A program made the translations under genes and the position numbers. This document shows, piece by piece, positions 56,078 to 64,000 of a stretch of 64,000 nucleotides of DNA. The notes under the pieces were generated by a model. It was given only the letters and a program-made list of their open reading frames with translations, ran no database searches and was not told the DNA's origin. The first letter of the stretch is position 1. Each line of letters opens with the position of its first letter. This DNA comes from Bacillota bacterium. GTDB lineage: Bacteria > Actinomycetota > Aquicultoria > Aquicultorales > Aquicultoraceae. The stretch spans positions 1-64,000 of the forward strand of contig JAIMBH010000001.1 of NCBI GenBank assembly GCA_023511485.1, read 5' to 3'.

Positions 56078-57124
56078 TTATCTTGCCACTACCAAAACCT
56101 TGTCCAACAGCAAGCCGATATCTCGCTTCTCACCCTGCCCATAAATTTGCTTTTTCCTTACCTCGATTTGATCCGGGTCGGTCAACTTAAACATCTTGCC
56201 TTCTGCAATAAGATGTTTATCGATCGAACCCATCCTCCCAGAGAAGAGCGTGTAAACAGGTGTCTTTAATGCAACCGCTTCGCGGTTCATAGTGCCACCG
56301 GCACTTATCACCAGGTCTGAGTAGTAGATCAAACTTTGTGCATCAATAGCCCTCTCAGGGATAATAACGTTTTTATATCCCAACATAGAAATTTCTTCAC
56401 GCTGCTTCGGCGTTCTAGGAAGCAAAACTACCTGCACGTCATCGCGCGTACCTAGCTTGCGCAAGACGTCTATAAAAACCGGATTATGAAACCTGTGATA
56501 AAGCGCAACGTCAGGCGGTGTGCGCATAACAGCAATCACCTTGTTTATTTCCAATCCAAGTTCTTTGATAACCGATTCATCCGGCTTAAAATCTGCAAGG
56601 TAGTATTCCTCTTTAAGGCCCGGGTATTTGTCAATCTTTTTGTCGGTTGCACCATACGCATATAGAAGCTCGGAAGGGATAAGGTCAGGTATTAACGCTT
56701 TTGTCGATACCCTTAGATTGATGTGATGCATCGCTTTGGCAAACTCGTAGTCAAACATGGTAACGTGGGGAATTCGGAGGAAAAAGGAAGCCAGAGCGCA
56801 ATCGTTTGACCCGTGGCTTATCGCAAGATTAAATCTCTTTCGAGCGGCATAAGCGATGAGTTTGCTTGTGCGGCTAAGAAGCCCGTAGATTTTCCGGTAC
56901 ACCTCTCTGCCCTGGTGTTTTCCAATTAAGGTATGTTCTATACCAAAGCGTTCCAGAAGCTGGGTTGTCTGGGCAAATTCACGCGCAGTCACGAATACCT
57001 CGTGTCCCTGTTCTCTAAGAGCCTTAATAAAGGGGCGGAAAATAAGCACGTGCGGCGTATTGGTCATATCTATCCAAACCCGCAATTTCTTGTCATAAGC
57101 TCCTGCTTCCTTCAAATTTTGCAC
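56078..57124 (-). CDS. DUF354 glycosyltransferase-like protein
   Basis: A 348-residue protein of the DUF354 family, a GT-B-like fold related to UDP-GlcNAc 2-epimerase. Typical are RVWIDMTNTPHVLIFRPFIK, then SHGSNDCALASFFLRIPHVT, and in the second half VISAGGTMNREAVALKTPVY. It may transfer the unusual uronic acid or act on a related nucleotide sugar, as it follows the biosynthesis genes directly. Starts: GTG 57124 overlaps AGAGG; TTG 57115 has better spacing, so three residues may be absent. It lies in a run of same-strand genes starting at fabZ. Confidence 0.8.
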   Translation of the reverse strand: MQNLKEAGAYDKKLRVWIDMTNTPHVLIFRPFIKALREQGHEVFVTAREFAQTTQLLERFGIEHTLIGKHQGREVYRKIYGLLSRTSKLIAYAARKRFNLAISHGSNDCALASFFLRIPHVTMFDYEFAKAMHHINLRVSTKALIPDLIPSELLYAYGATDKKIDKYPGLKEEYYLADFKPDESVIKELGLEINKVIAVMRTPPDVALYHRFHNPVFIDVLRKLGTRDDVQVVLLPRTPKQREEISMLGYKNVIIPERAIDAQSLIYYSDLVISAGGTMNREAVALKTPVYTLFSGRMGSIDKHLIAEGKMFKLTDPDQIEVRKKQIYGQGEKRDIGLLLDKVLVVAR

Positions 57125-57202
57125 CTCTTACTTAAACAAAAACCGAAAATTTAAGGATGAGACCGCATGTCACCGATTCACCGATTTTAACCCTGGACTC
57201 TA

Positions 57203-58270
57203 TTATATTGATGTTAAGCGCTTTGCGATATATAAAGAAGCTTTTCCGTCCCCATAGAGCTTGGGAGGCTCACCTGTGGGGTTAAAGTCAGCAATATATT
57301 TGAGTATTAGATTCTCATTAGTGCCAGCAAGAATGTTCCATCCATTCTCTACCGTCTCGACCCACTCGGTTGTATTGCGAAGCGTAATACAGGGAACAGC
57401 GAAGAAAAAGGCCTCCTTCTGAACCCCCCCTGAGTCGGTAAGAATTTTTGCAGCATTTTTCTCGAGCTTTAAGAAATCGATATATCCTACAGGCTCTACT
57501 AGCCTGACCTTGGTTCCCTTAACTATATCGCTTAGGCCATGATCCTCCATGGTTTTTCTGGTTCTCGGGTGAACTGGAAACACAATCAATTTTTGTGATT
57601 TTACAAACGCCTCAAGAAGCACTTTTAGGTTGGCAGGCTCATCAGTATTAGAAGCACGATGTATCGTCGCAAGAAGATAACTTTTTGGTTTAAGTTTAAG
57701 CTTATCCAAGATAAGGGACTTTTCTTCTGCGATTGCTGCAAAATGAAGGGCGGCATCATACATAACATCGCCGACAAGCTCAACACCTTCTACTATCCCT
57801 TCATTCTCAAGATTTTCAACCGCAGTTTTTGTTGGGCAGAACAAAATGTCAGAAAGCCGGTCTGTAACAATCCTGTTTATCTCTTCTGGCATCCCGCGAT
57901 CAAAAGACCTTAAGCCAGCTTCTACATGTGCAACCGGGATATGAAGCTTTGCCGCAGCAAGTGCACCGGCAAGCGTTGAGTTAGTGTCTCCATAGACGAG
58001 CACCATATCCGGCTTCTCATCAATGAGCACCGCTTCTATACGCCCTATCATCTCTGCCGTTTGCTTGCCCTGCCTGCCTGAGCCAACCCCAAGATTATAA
58101 TCCGGCTTTGGCAAACCCATCTCAGCAAAAAAAATTTCGGACATATTGTAGTCGTAGTGCTGTCCGGTATGGATGAGCACTTCCCGGCATAATTTGCGGA
58201 TCTCTGTTGAGACAGGAAGGCTTTTTATAAATTGCGGCCTTGCCCCAACAATTGTTGCAATCTTGATCAC
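57203..58270 (-). CDS. wbpI: UDP-N-acetylglucosamine-type 2-epimerase, WbpI/WecB family
   Basis: A non-hydrolysing 2-epimerase of 355 residues. Motifs are IVGARPQFIKSLPV, HTGQHYDYNMSEIFF, VLVYGDTNSTLAGALAA, HVEAGLRSFDRGMPEEINR and the UDP-binding LTDSGGVQKEAFF-type block. In context with WbpA, B, D and E homologues it should convert UDP-GlcNAc3NAcA to UDP-ManNAc3NAcA, the last step of the pathway. WecB acting on UDP-GlcNAc is the alternative. The start is GTG 58270 behind AGGAAA. The assignment to WbpI rests on gene order. Confidence 0.88.
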   Translation of the reverse strand: MIKIATIVGARPQFIKSLPVSTEIRKLCREVLIHTGQHYDYNMSEIFFAEMGLPKPDYNLGVGSGRQGKQTAEMIGRIEAVLIDEKPDMVLVYGDTNSTLAGALAAAKLHIPVAHVEAGLRSFDRGMPEEINRIVTDRLSDILFCPTKTAVENLENEGIVEGVELVGDVMYDAALHFAAIAEEKSLILDKLKLKPKSYLLATIHRASNTDEPANLKVLLEAFVKSQKLIVFPVHPRTRKTMEDHGLSDIVKGTKVRLVEPVGYIDFLKLEKNAAKILTDSGGVQKEAFFFAVPCITLRNTTEWVETVENGWNILAGTNENLILKYIADFNPTGEPPKLYGDGKASLYIAKRLTSI

Positions 58271-58339
58271 TTAATCATTTTCCTAACTCTAATCTAACAT
58301 TAATAATAGCTGTGGATATTAACCTCGCTTCAAGACCCT

Positions 58340-59443
58340 TTAAAAATCTACCGCCCGCTTGATTATATCAGCTATTATTTCCATATCCGACTCTTCCAAT
58401 TCAGGATACAGCGGTATTGCAATAGTTTGTTTTGATGCGGCCTCACTTACCGGCAAGTCACCTTCAGTATAACCCAAATCCTTGTAAACCTCTTGCAGAT
58501 GTAGCGGAACCGGATAATAAACACCATGGCCGATGCCGTTTTCCTTGAGCGCTGTTTCTATCCTCTCTCTATTTGGTACCTTGATGATGTAGAGATGATA
58601 GACATGCTTGACGTGCTCAGGTGAGCTTGGAGTTATGATTTTAGTGTCCGCAAACAGCTTATCATAATACTTAGCTTTTTGCCTGCGAGCATTATTCCAG
58701 CGATCAATGTGTTTTAGCTTTACTAAAAGTATTGCAGCTTGAAGCTCATCAAGGCGGCTGTTGTAGCCCATCAGACTATGGTGGTATTTTTTATTGCTGC
58801 CATGTTGCCTAAGCAATCTAACTTTATCTGCCAGCTCTTTATCGTTGGTTACAACCGCTCCTCCATCACCAGCAGCTCCTAAATTCTTGCTCGGGAAGAA
58901 ACTGAAGCAGGCGACCGAGCCAAGCGAGCCAACTTTTCTGCCACGGTACTCAGCCCCAATTGCCTGGCAGGCATCCTCAATAACTTTGATGCCATGCCGC
59001 TGAGCAATATCATCTATTGTATCCATTTCCGCCGGTTGGCCAAATATATGCACCGGCATTATCGCTTTAGTTCGCGCAGTTATTTTTGCTTCGATCTGCT
59101 CTACATCCAAATTATAAGTTTGCGGGTCGATATCTATAAACACCGGCTTTGCACCAAGTCTTGAGATGGACTCCGCCGTTGCGAAAAAAGTAAACGGACT
59201 TGTGATTACCTCATCGCCCGGGCCAATACCGCTCGCTTCCAGCGAAAGAACCAGCGCATCGGTACCATTTGCGACACCAACCGCATACTTGGCGCCGCAA
59301 TAATCAGCAATTGCTGCTTCAAACTCCTTAACCTTTGGGCCAAGTATATAACGTCCGCTTCTTAGAACATCTAAAACAGCGGATTCTACTTCGTCTTTTA
59401 TCGAGCTATATTGCGCCTGTAGGTCTAATAGTGGAATTGACAT
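58340..59443 (-). CDS. wbpE: PLP sugar 3-aminotransferase, DegT/DnrJ/EryC1 (WbpE-like)
   Basis: A 367-residue pyridoxal-phosphate aminotransferase. Landmarks are LGPKVKEFEAAIADYCG, VGVANGTDALVLSLEA (phosphate binding), FIDIDPQTYNLD, MPVHIFGQPAEM, IEDACQAIGAEYRG, the PLP lysine in FSFFPSKNLGAAGDGGAV and YNSRLDELQAAIL. It would aminate the 3-keto UDP-sugar made by the dehydrogenase WbpB. ATG 59443 follows GGGGAGG. A 178-base gap separates it from the upstream acetyltransferase gene, in which I see only short AGCT-rich repeats. Confidence 0.92.
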   Translation of the reverse strand: MSIPLLDLQAQYSSIKDEVESAVLDVLRSGRYILGPKVKEFEAAIADYCGAKYAVGVANGTDALVLSLEASGIGPGDEVITSPFTFFATAESISRLGAKPVFIDIDPQTYNLDVEQIEAKITARTKAIMPVHIFGQPAEMDTIDDIAQRHGIKVIEDACQAIGAEYRGRKVGSLGSVACFSFFPSKNLGAAGDGGAVVTNDKELADKVRLLRQHGSNKKYHHSLMGYNSRLDELQAAILLVKLKHIDRWNNARRQKAKYYDKLFADTKIITPSSPEHVKHVYHLYIIKVPNRERIETALKENGIGHGVYYPVPLHLQEVYKDLGYTEGDLPVSEAASKQTIAIPLYPELEESDMEIIADIIKRAVDF

Positions 59444-59621
59444 CTATCCTCCCCGGATTATGTCTTAAGTGCCAATCTTCCAACGTGCTAAATTCAAGTA
59501 AAGTTACTCAAGCTATCAGCTACCAGCTGCTAAATAATATTTCTTATCCGCAGCACTGGGCAACTGCAGCACTAGAGCACAAACACCGGTACTTTGGTAC
59601 ATCAAGGCTTCGGCACTAATC

Positions 59622-60356
59622 TTACAGTTTCTCTTCCTCAGGGACATCCCTCACAACCCTTGCTGGAACACCCATAACCAATTTCCCAGGAGGAACGTCT
59701 TTTGTCACTATAGAGCCCGCCGCAATAAAGGCCTCCTCACCTACCACAACGCCAGGCAGAAGAATAGCATTTCCGCCAACGCGAGCTCCTCGTTTTATGT
59801 GAGGGCCTTTTATATGCTTAAACCGCTCTTTAGTTCGTCCCATAAAGTTATCATTTGTCGTTGTCACGCAAGGGGCTATAAAAACATGGTCTTCAAGAGT
59901 TGTATAAGCGGTTATATATGCGTTTGATTGTACTTTAGTATAGCTGCCAATCGTGACCCCGTTTTCAATACAGACGCCCCTGCCGATAAGCGAAAACTCG
60001 CCTATCCTGCAATTCTCCCTAATTGAAGCAAGATCAGCTATCATCACATTTTCTCCAATCGATGAGCCGGCATATAATACCGCCCCTGTCCCTATAATAC
60101 AGTTCGCGCCCACCTTAAGCGCCGGCTGCGGCTCACTGTAGGATAAGGTGCTGGTTTTAGCGGGATTAGGCTGCTTGCCCACAACGGCACCATCGCCCAT
60201 AACTACGTTCTCGCCGATCTTGGTGCCCTCATGAATTACGCAGTTGTGGCCTATCCTGACACCCTCCCCCAGCTCAACATCGGCAAGAATAATGCAGTTT
60301 TCGCCAATTTCAACTCCTTGGGGAACCTTAGCGGTCTTATGTATAAATATGCTCAA
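59622..60356 (-). CDS. wbpD: Left-handed beta-helix N-acetyltransferase (WbpD-like)
   Basis: A 244-residue hexapeptide-repeat acyltransferase. Repeats of the form [IV]GENxx run from residue 15 to about 200 (VEIGENCIILADVELGEGV, then TKIGENVVMGDGA), with the active-site region around ACVTTTND and KRGARVGGNAILLPGVVVG. It should acetylate the 3-amino group of the UDP-sugar with acetyl-CoA. The start is TTG 60356 behind GGAGGG, four bases after the WbpB gene stop, hence translationally linked. Its length and partner genes favour WbpD over serine or tetrahydrodipicolinate acetyltransferases. Confidence 0.88.
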   Translation of the reverse strand: MSIFIHKTAKVPQGVEIGENCIILADVELGEGVRIGHNCVIHEGTKIGENVVMGDGAVVGKQPNPAKTSTLSYSEPQPALKVGANCIIGTGAVLYAGSSIGENVMIADLASIRENCRIGEFSLIGRGVCIENGVTIGSYTKVQSNAYITAYTTLEDHVFIAPCVTTTNDNFMGRTKERFKHIKGPHIKRGARVGGNAILLPGVVVGEEAFIAAGSIVTKDVPPGKLVMGVPARVVRDVPEEEKL

Positions 60357-60360
60357 GGCC

Positions 60361-61377
60361 CTAACCCTCCGCTATTTTAACAGGTTTCCCACCACTTTTA
60401 AGGGATTCCTGGGCCGCCTCAAGAACTTTTACTACCCGCAAACCATCATAGCCGTCGCTTCTTGGCGGCCGCCTTGTTTTGATAGACTCAATGAAATGCT
60501 CGCACTCTGCCCTTAAAGGCTCTCTCATCTTTATGCTGGGGATAGTTATATCGCCAAACCTTAGGGTCAAATCCTGCCCGTAAGGTGTATAGCCAGGGTT
60601 GGCACCGACACCTTTATCATAAATGCGAACTTTCTCAGAGCTTTCCATATCATCAAATACCACCATTTTTTTGTTTCCAACGACGGTAAGTTTCCTTATC
60701 TTATGAGGGTCAAGCCAGCTAACGTGAATATGGGCCATCACTTTGTCGGTGCAGGATATCGAACAAAACACGACATCTTCTACTCCGTCGGTAATATACG
60801 ATTCACCACGTGCCGACACCTCAACTGGCTCCTTGCCACTCAGAAGATAGAAAATGATTGAAATGTCATGCGGGGCCAGGCTCCAGAGGGCATTCTCATC
60901 CCTTCTTACCTGGCCAAGGTTGAGCCTCTGTGTGTAAAGATACTGGATATCCCCCAGCTCTCCTGAATCAACCAGGCCCTTAATATAAGTAACTGCCGGA
61001 TGGTACTCAAGTAAGTGACCGACCATCAGTATCCGGTCTGCCTTCTCAGCAGTATTAATTAAATCGCGCGCTGTCTCACTGCTTAGAGTAAGCGGCTTTT
61101 CAACCATCACATGCTTGTTTGCAAGTAGCGCTTTTTTTGCAATCTCGTAGTGTGTTATAGCCGAACTAGCAATTACAACAGCATCGATTGAAGTATTGTT
61201 CAGGAGGCTGTCGATCTCCTGGGTAACCTCTATTTCTGGGTAGAGTGATTTTACTTTCTTCAGGTTATCAGGATAAAGGTCACAACAAGCCACGAGGTTG
61301 CTTTCAGGCATCTGCGCAAAATTTCGAACTAAATTTGGGCCCCAGTAGCCGTACCCTATAACTCCTACGTTAACCAA
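60361..61377 (-). CDS. wbpB: Gfo/Idh/MocA oxidoreductase (WbpB-like UDP-sugar 3-dehydrogenase)
   Basis: A 338-residue NAD(P)-dependent sugar dehydrogenase. The Rossmann start VGVIGYGYWGPNLVRNFAQM is followed by VVIASSAITHYEIAKKAL, the catalytic-region HVMVEKPLTLSSETA and MVGHLLEYHPAVTYI; ALWSLAPHDISIIFYLL also matches the WlbA/WbpB group. It oxidises C3 of the UDP-uronic acid produced by WbpA. The start is TTG 61377 with GGGGGAAGAG upstream. It sits 12 bases after wbpA and 4 bases before wbpD. Confidence 0.9.
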   Translation of the reverse strand: MVNVGVIGYGYWGPNLVRNFAQMPESNLVACCDLYPDNLKKVKSLYPEIEVTQEIDSLLNNTSIDAVVIASSAITHYEIAKKALLANKHVMVEKPLTLSSETARDLINTAEKADRILMVGHLLEYHPAVTYIKGLVDSGELGDIQYLYTQRLNLGQVRRDENALWSLAPHDISIIFYLLSGKEPVEVSARGESYITDGVEDVVFCSISCTDKVMAHIHVSWLDPHKIRKLTVVGNKKMVVFDDMESSEKVRIYDKGVGANPGYTPYGQDLTLRFGDITIPSIKMREPLRAECEHFIESIKTRRPPRSDGYDGLRVVKVLEAAQESLKSGGKPVKIAEG

Positions 61378-61389
61378 TCTCTTCCCCCG

Positions 61390-62685
61390 CTATATCCTAA
61401 CGATATTAGCCCGAATGTAATTCCTAAGCTTGTTTCTTGTATCAACAACAAGCTTTGCGTTATCAACAACCATAGTATAATCGACCGATGTATGGTCTGT
61501 TACTATAACAACGCAGTCACTCTCAGAGACAAGCTCACTCGTAAGTGCGACCGATTTATATGTCTTCGTACCGATAATTTCTTCTTCGACATACGGGTCA
61601 TGATAAATAATCTGGGCGCCAAGATTATCAAGTAGGCTTATAATCTTAATTGCTGGAGATTCACGGGTGTCCCCAATATCCTTCTTATATGCAAGCCCTA
61701 GGATAAGTATCTTAGAGCCATTTACGCTCTTCTGATGGGAGTTAAGAGCCTCAGCGACCTTATTGACTACATAATATGGGACACTCTCGTTCATCTTTCC
61801 GGCAAGCTCTATGAACTCAGTATGAAAATCATATTGCCGCGCCTTCCAGGACAGATAAAATGGGTCGATCGGTATGCAATGGCCGCCAAGCCCAGGCCCG
61901 GGAGTAAAAGGCATGAAACCGAATGGTTTCGATGCGGCAGCATCGATTACCTCCCAAATATTTATTTTCATACGATCGCATAAAAGCATGAGTTCATTTA
62001 CCAACGCTATATTGACGCACCGAAAAATGTTTTCTAAGAGCTTGGTCATCTCAGCAACACGAGTTGAGGATACCGGAACAACAACTTGTACAAACTGCGA
62101 GTAAAATAGTTTTGTGAGCTCGGTACAGTCAGCTGTTACGCCGCCAACAACCTTAGGCGTGTTATGAATACCGTAAGTCTTATTTCCTGGGTCGACCCGC
62201 TCAGGAGAAAATGCAAGATAAAAATCCTTACCAACAGTCAATCCGCTCTCCTCTAAAATCGGAAGGACCACCTCTTCGGTAGTTCCAGGGTAGGTCGTGC
62301 TTTCAAGTACAACAAGTTGGCCTGCTTTTAAACACTTGCTAATTTCAGCAGCTGCCGAGCGCACATACGATATATCTGGCTCACGCATCTCGCTTAGAGG
62401 GGTTGGCACGCAAATAACAATAATATCAAGGTCCCTAATAATTGAGAAATCAGTCGTTGCACTGAGTAATCCAGCATCGACCATTTTCTTTATTGCTGAC
62501 GATTCGATATCAGGAATATAGCTATCCCCGGTATTTATTCTTGAGACCTTCCCTTTATCTATTTCAAGACCAATAACTTTGAATCCAACGCCCGCTATGG
62601 CCACTGCCAGCGGCAGACCAACATAGCCCATGCCAATAATCCCAACACGGGCAGTTTTTGAAGTAATTTTATTATCCAATGACAT
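61390..62685 (-). CDS. wbpA: UDP-N-acetylhexosamine 6-dehydrogenase (WbpA/WecC family)
   Basis: A nucleotide-sugar dehydrogenase of about 431 residues that oxidises C6 of UDP-GlcNAc to the uronic acid. Motifs are VGIIGMGYVGLPLAVAIAG (NAD), VICVPTPLSEMREPD, VLESTTYPGTTEEVVLPIL, the catalytic Cys in GPGLGGHCIPIDPFYLSWKA and ILGLAYKKDIGDTRESPA. A longer frame opens at 62772, but its first 29 residues are unlike the family. ATG 62685 with upstream AGGAG-rich sequence is the better start. It heads the five-gene nucleotide-sugar set. Confidence 0.92.
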   Translation of the reverse strand: MSLDNKITSKTARVGIIGMGYVGLPLAVAIAGVGFKVIGLEIDKGKVSRINTGDSYIPDIESSAIKKMVDAGLLSATTDFSIIRDLDIIVICVPTPLSEMREPDISYVRSAAAEISKCLKAGQLVVLESTTYPGTTEEVVLPILEESGLTVGKDFYLAFSPERVDPGNKTYGIHNTPKVVGGVTADCTELTKLFYSQFVQVVVPVSSTRVAEMTKLLENIFRCVNIALVNELMLLCDRMKINIWEVIDAAASKPFGFMPFTPGPGLGGHCIPIDPFYLSWKARQYDFHTEFIELAGKMNESVPYYVVNKVAEALNSHQKSVNGSKILILGLAYKKDIGDTRESPAIKIISLLDNLGAQIIYHDPYVEEEIIGTKTYKSVALTSELVSESDCVVIVTDHTSVDYTMVVDNAKLVVDTRNKLRNYIRANIVRI

Positions 62686-62814
62686 CCTTGAACCTTCTCC
62701 TAAAATAACGGGCAGAAATCTAGAAGTATCAAAGCACCAATCACGCTGGAACACTGTCGCATCTAAACCCAATGCCCTATAGCACCAATAGCCGACAGTT
62801 TGGTAAGCTATAGC

Positions 62815-63237
62815 CTATTTCACAGCAAATGTTAACTCTCCCTCGGCCACAATCTCGCCATTAACTGAAGCAACAGCCTTACCCTTACCAACCGGACCTT
62901 TCGATTTAGTTATTTCCACTTCGAGCACAAGCTCGTCACCCGGAACCACCTGTTTTCTAAAGCGAAAACCGTCTATGCCGGCAAAAAAAGCGATCTTTCC
63001 TTTATTCTGCTCCAGGCTTAAGATAGATACTGCACCTACCTGAGCTAAAGCTTCAACGATTAAAACACCAGGCATCACAGGAAAATTTGGGAAATGGCCT
63101 TTAAAAACTGGCTCATCGGCTTTTACATGCCTTATTCCCCTGGCTCTTTTCCCCGGCTCAAATTCGGTTATTTTATCAACCAGTAGAAACGGCTCACGGT
63201 GAGGGATTATCCTCTTGATATCTTCTACTTCAAGCAC
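62815..63237 (-). CDS. fabZ: 3-hydroxyacyl-[ACP] dehydratase FabZ
   Basis: A 140-residue hotdog-fold dehydratase of fatty acid elongation. The catalytic His is in [15 protein letters not shown] and Glu in [15 protein letters not shown]; the opening [17 protein letters not shown] is standard. The start is GTG 63237 with AAGGAGG upstream. It lies first in the minus-strand run ahead of wbpA with a 129-base gap, so co-transcription is possible but not shown. Lipid-A type neighbours (lpxA, lpxC) that often flank fabZ in outer-membrane bacteria are absent. Confidence 0.95.
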   Translation of the reverse strand: MLEVEDIKRIIPHREPFLLVDKITEFEPGKRARGIRHVKADEPVFKGHFPNFPVMPGVLIVEALAQVGAVSILSLEQNKGKIAFFAGIDGFRFRKQVVPGDELVLEVEITKSKGPVGKGKAVASVNGEIVAEGELTFAVK

Positions 63238-63259
63238 TTTGCCTCCTTAAGAAGCTTTT

Positions 63260-63319
63260 AGCTTTTAGTGATCAGCTATATATTGCATGCTAATGGCTAG
63301 ATGCTGATCGCTGAAAGCT
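63260..63319. repeat. Imperfect long hairpin in the fabZ / DUF3048 gap
   Basis: AGCTTTTAGTGATCAGC (63260-63276) pairs with GCTGATCGCTGAAAGCT (63303-63319), 17 pairs of which two are G-U. The sequence is the AGCT/TAGC-rich kind often seen as dispersed intergenic repeats. Its right arm touches the next hairpin. It lies between divergent genes, so it is not a simple terminator for either. Confidence 0.5.
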
Positions 63320-63357
63320 AGTAGATAACGACGTCCCCAGGACGTCGTTATCTACTA
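63319..63357. repeat. Perfect 18-bp hairpin
   Basis: TAGTAGATAACGACGTCC (63319-63336) pairs perfectly with its complement (63340-63357) around CCA. It directly abuts the preceding hairpin. There is no T-run immediately behind it on either strand (TTTTT appears 10 bases later rightward). It may be a mobile repeat, a site for a protein, or a terminator of antisense transcription. Confidence 0.6.
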
Positions 63358-63500
63358 ATAGTAGCGTTTTTCCAATTTTTTATCAAACGCCAGCAGCGCG
63401 CTATGCCGCTCTACTTGACGAAATAGCTATACTAGTTTATGCTACTATGGTACCTAAGATGGGGCTCGACCGCATTACGACTTTAAAGCTAGTTTAGAAG

Positions 63501-64000
63501 ATGAAGAAAAAGTATTTCATAATCATAATTATCTTTACTATGCTATCCATATCAGGCGCCGCAGTAGCGCTCTACTGGCCGAAGTTATCACCTCCTAAAA
63601 AGGTTAAAGTTTCCCCTAAGAAAAAAGAAACTCCCAATATCACTGTGCCTGAAGTGAAACTGCCTGAGGCCTACTGCCCTCTTGATGATGAGAGTACAAC
63701 CGCACAAAACAGCATGCGCCGGCCACTTGCAGTCATGATTGAAAACCACCCCGACGCACGGCCGCAGTCCGGCCTGACTAAAGCATGTATTGTCTACGAG
63801 ACAGTAGCCGAGGGCGGAATAACCAGATTTCTGGCAATATATGTCCATAACGATGTCCGCAATATAGGACCAGTTAGAAGTGCAAGATCGTATTTCGTAG
63901 ATCTAGCCAAACAATACAATGCGATATACGCTCACTGCGGCGGACCGACAACTATCCACAATATCATAAGAAGGCTTGGGGTTGCCGATCTCGACGAGTT
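63501..64000 (+). CDS. DUF3048 domain lipoprotein/membrane protein, cut by the window edge
   Basis: ATG 63501 opens a frame that stays open to the last base, so only about 166 residues are seen. It begins with a basic stretch and a transmembrane or signal helix (KKKYFIIIIIFTMLSISGAA), then a Lys/Pro-rich linker. The DUF3048 (YerB-like) domain follows with RPLAVMIENHPDARPQSGL, YETVAEGGITRFLAIY and IGPVRSARSYFVDLA. It is predicted to be outside the cell; its function is unknown. The 3' end is beyond the window. Confidence 0.88.
   Translation, partial: MKKKYFIIIIIFTMLSISGAAVALYWPKLSPPKKVKVSPKKKETPNITVPEVKLPEAYCPLDDESTTAQNSMRRPLAVMIENHPDARPQSGLTKACIVYETVAEGGITRFLAIYVHNDVRNIGPVRSARSYFVDLAKQYNAIYAHCGGPTTIHNIIRRLGVADLDE

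Overview
The window looks like chromosomal DNA of an anaerobic or microaerophilic, single-membrane bacterium, probably a deep-branching actinomycetote of the subsurface type (tentative). The hints are a UPF0182 protein, a comFC gene followed by a raiA-like RNA, a Gram-positive style wall set (LCP, SpoIID, GerMN, amidases, DacF) without outer-membrane genes, and a Tat-exported uptake hydrogenase. Many genes start with TTG or GTG behind a good ribosome binding site, so several starts were moved from the longest frame. No rRNA, tRNA, CRISPR array, insertion sequence or prophage was recognised.

Layout. 0-5.6 kb: UPF0182 protein, a broken thioredoxin-like gene, a histone H1-like protein and D-Ala-D-Ala ligase. 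5.7-9.7 kb (minus): hydrogenase operon hyaA-hyaB-hyaC-hyaD. 10-14.4 kb: two ferritin-like proteins, a membrane protein, an MFS exporter and an AbrB-type regulator. 14.6-26 kb: zinc-ribbon protein, FAD/Rieske oxidoreductase, DacF, HtrA, a cation antiporter, PfkA, flavodoxin, a sulfide:quinone reductase-like enzyme, an RsbU-type phosphatase and an erythromycin-esterase-like protein. 26.6-32.3 kb: lytic transglycosylase, cytochrome c plus a small SHOCT protein, and two HD-domain membrane proteins. 32.4-34.9 kb: HPF, cold-shock protein, ComFC and the RNA. 34.9-39.2 kb (minus): PNP, AhcY, MtnA and an AEC transporter, i.e. SAM by-product salvage. 39.4-47.4 kb: CAP protein, ECF sigma factor with a DUF5667 protein, and four wall or envelope enzymes. 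47.7-63.2 kb: surface polysaccharide genes, including the complete enzyme set for a UDP-diacetamido-mannuronic acid, with FabZ at its head. A DUF3048 gene runs off the right edge.

The main result is a set of four in-frame TGA codons, each where a cysteine is expected or plausible and each followed by a hairpin of the bacterial SECIS type: hyaB (C-terminal Ni-ligand motif, as in NiFeSe hydrogenases), hyaA (CxxC of the proximal Fe-S cluster), mtnA (the catalytic cysteine) and a tiny SHOCT membrane protein (a CPFU motif six residues from its start). TGA is also an ordinary stop in this window. The simplest reading is selenocysteine insertion, which would make MtnA and the SHOCT protein unusual selenoproteins. 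The hydrogenase genes also carry a TAA (hyaA) and a one-base frameshift (hyaB), so decay or assembly error must be excluded for them.
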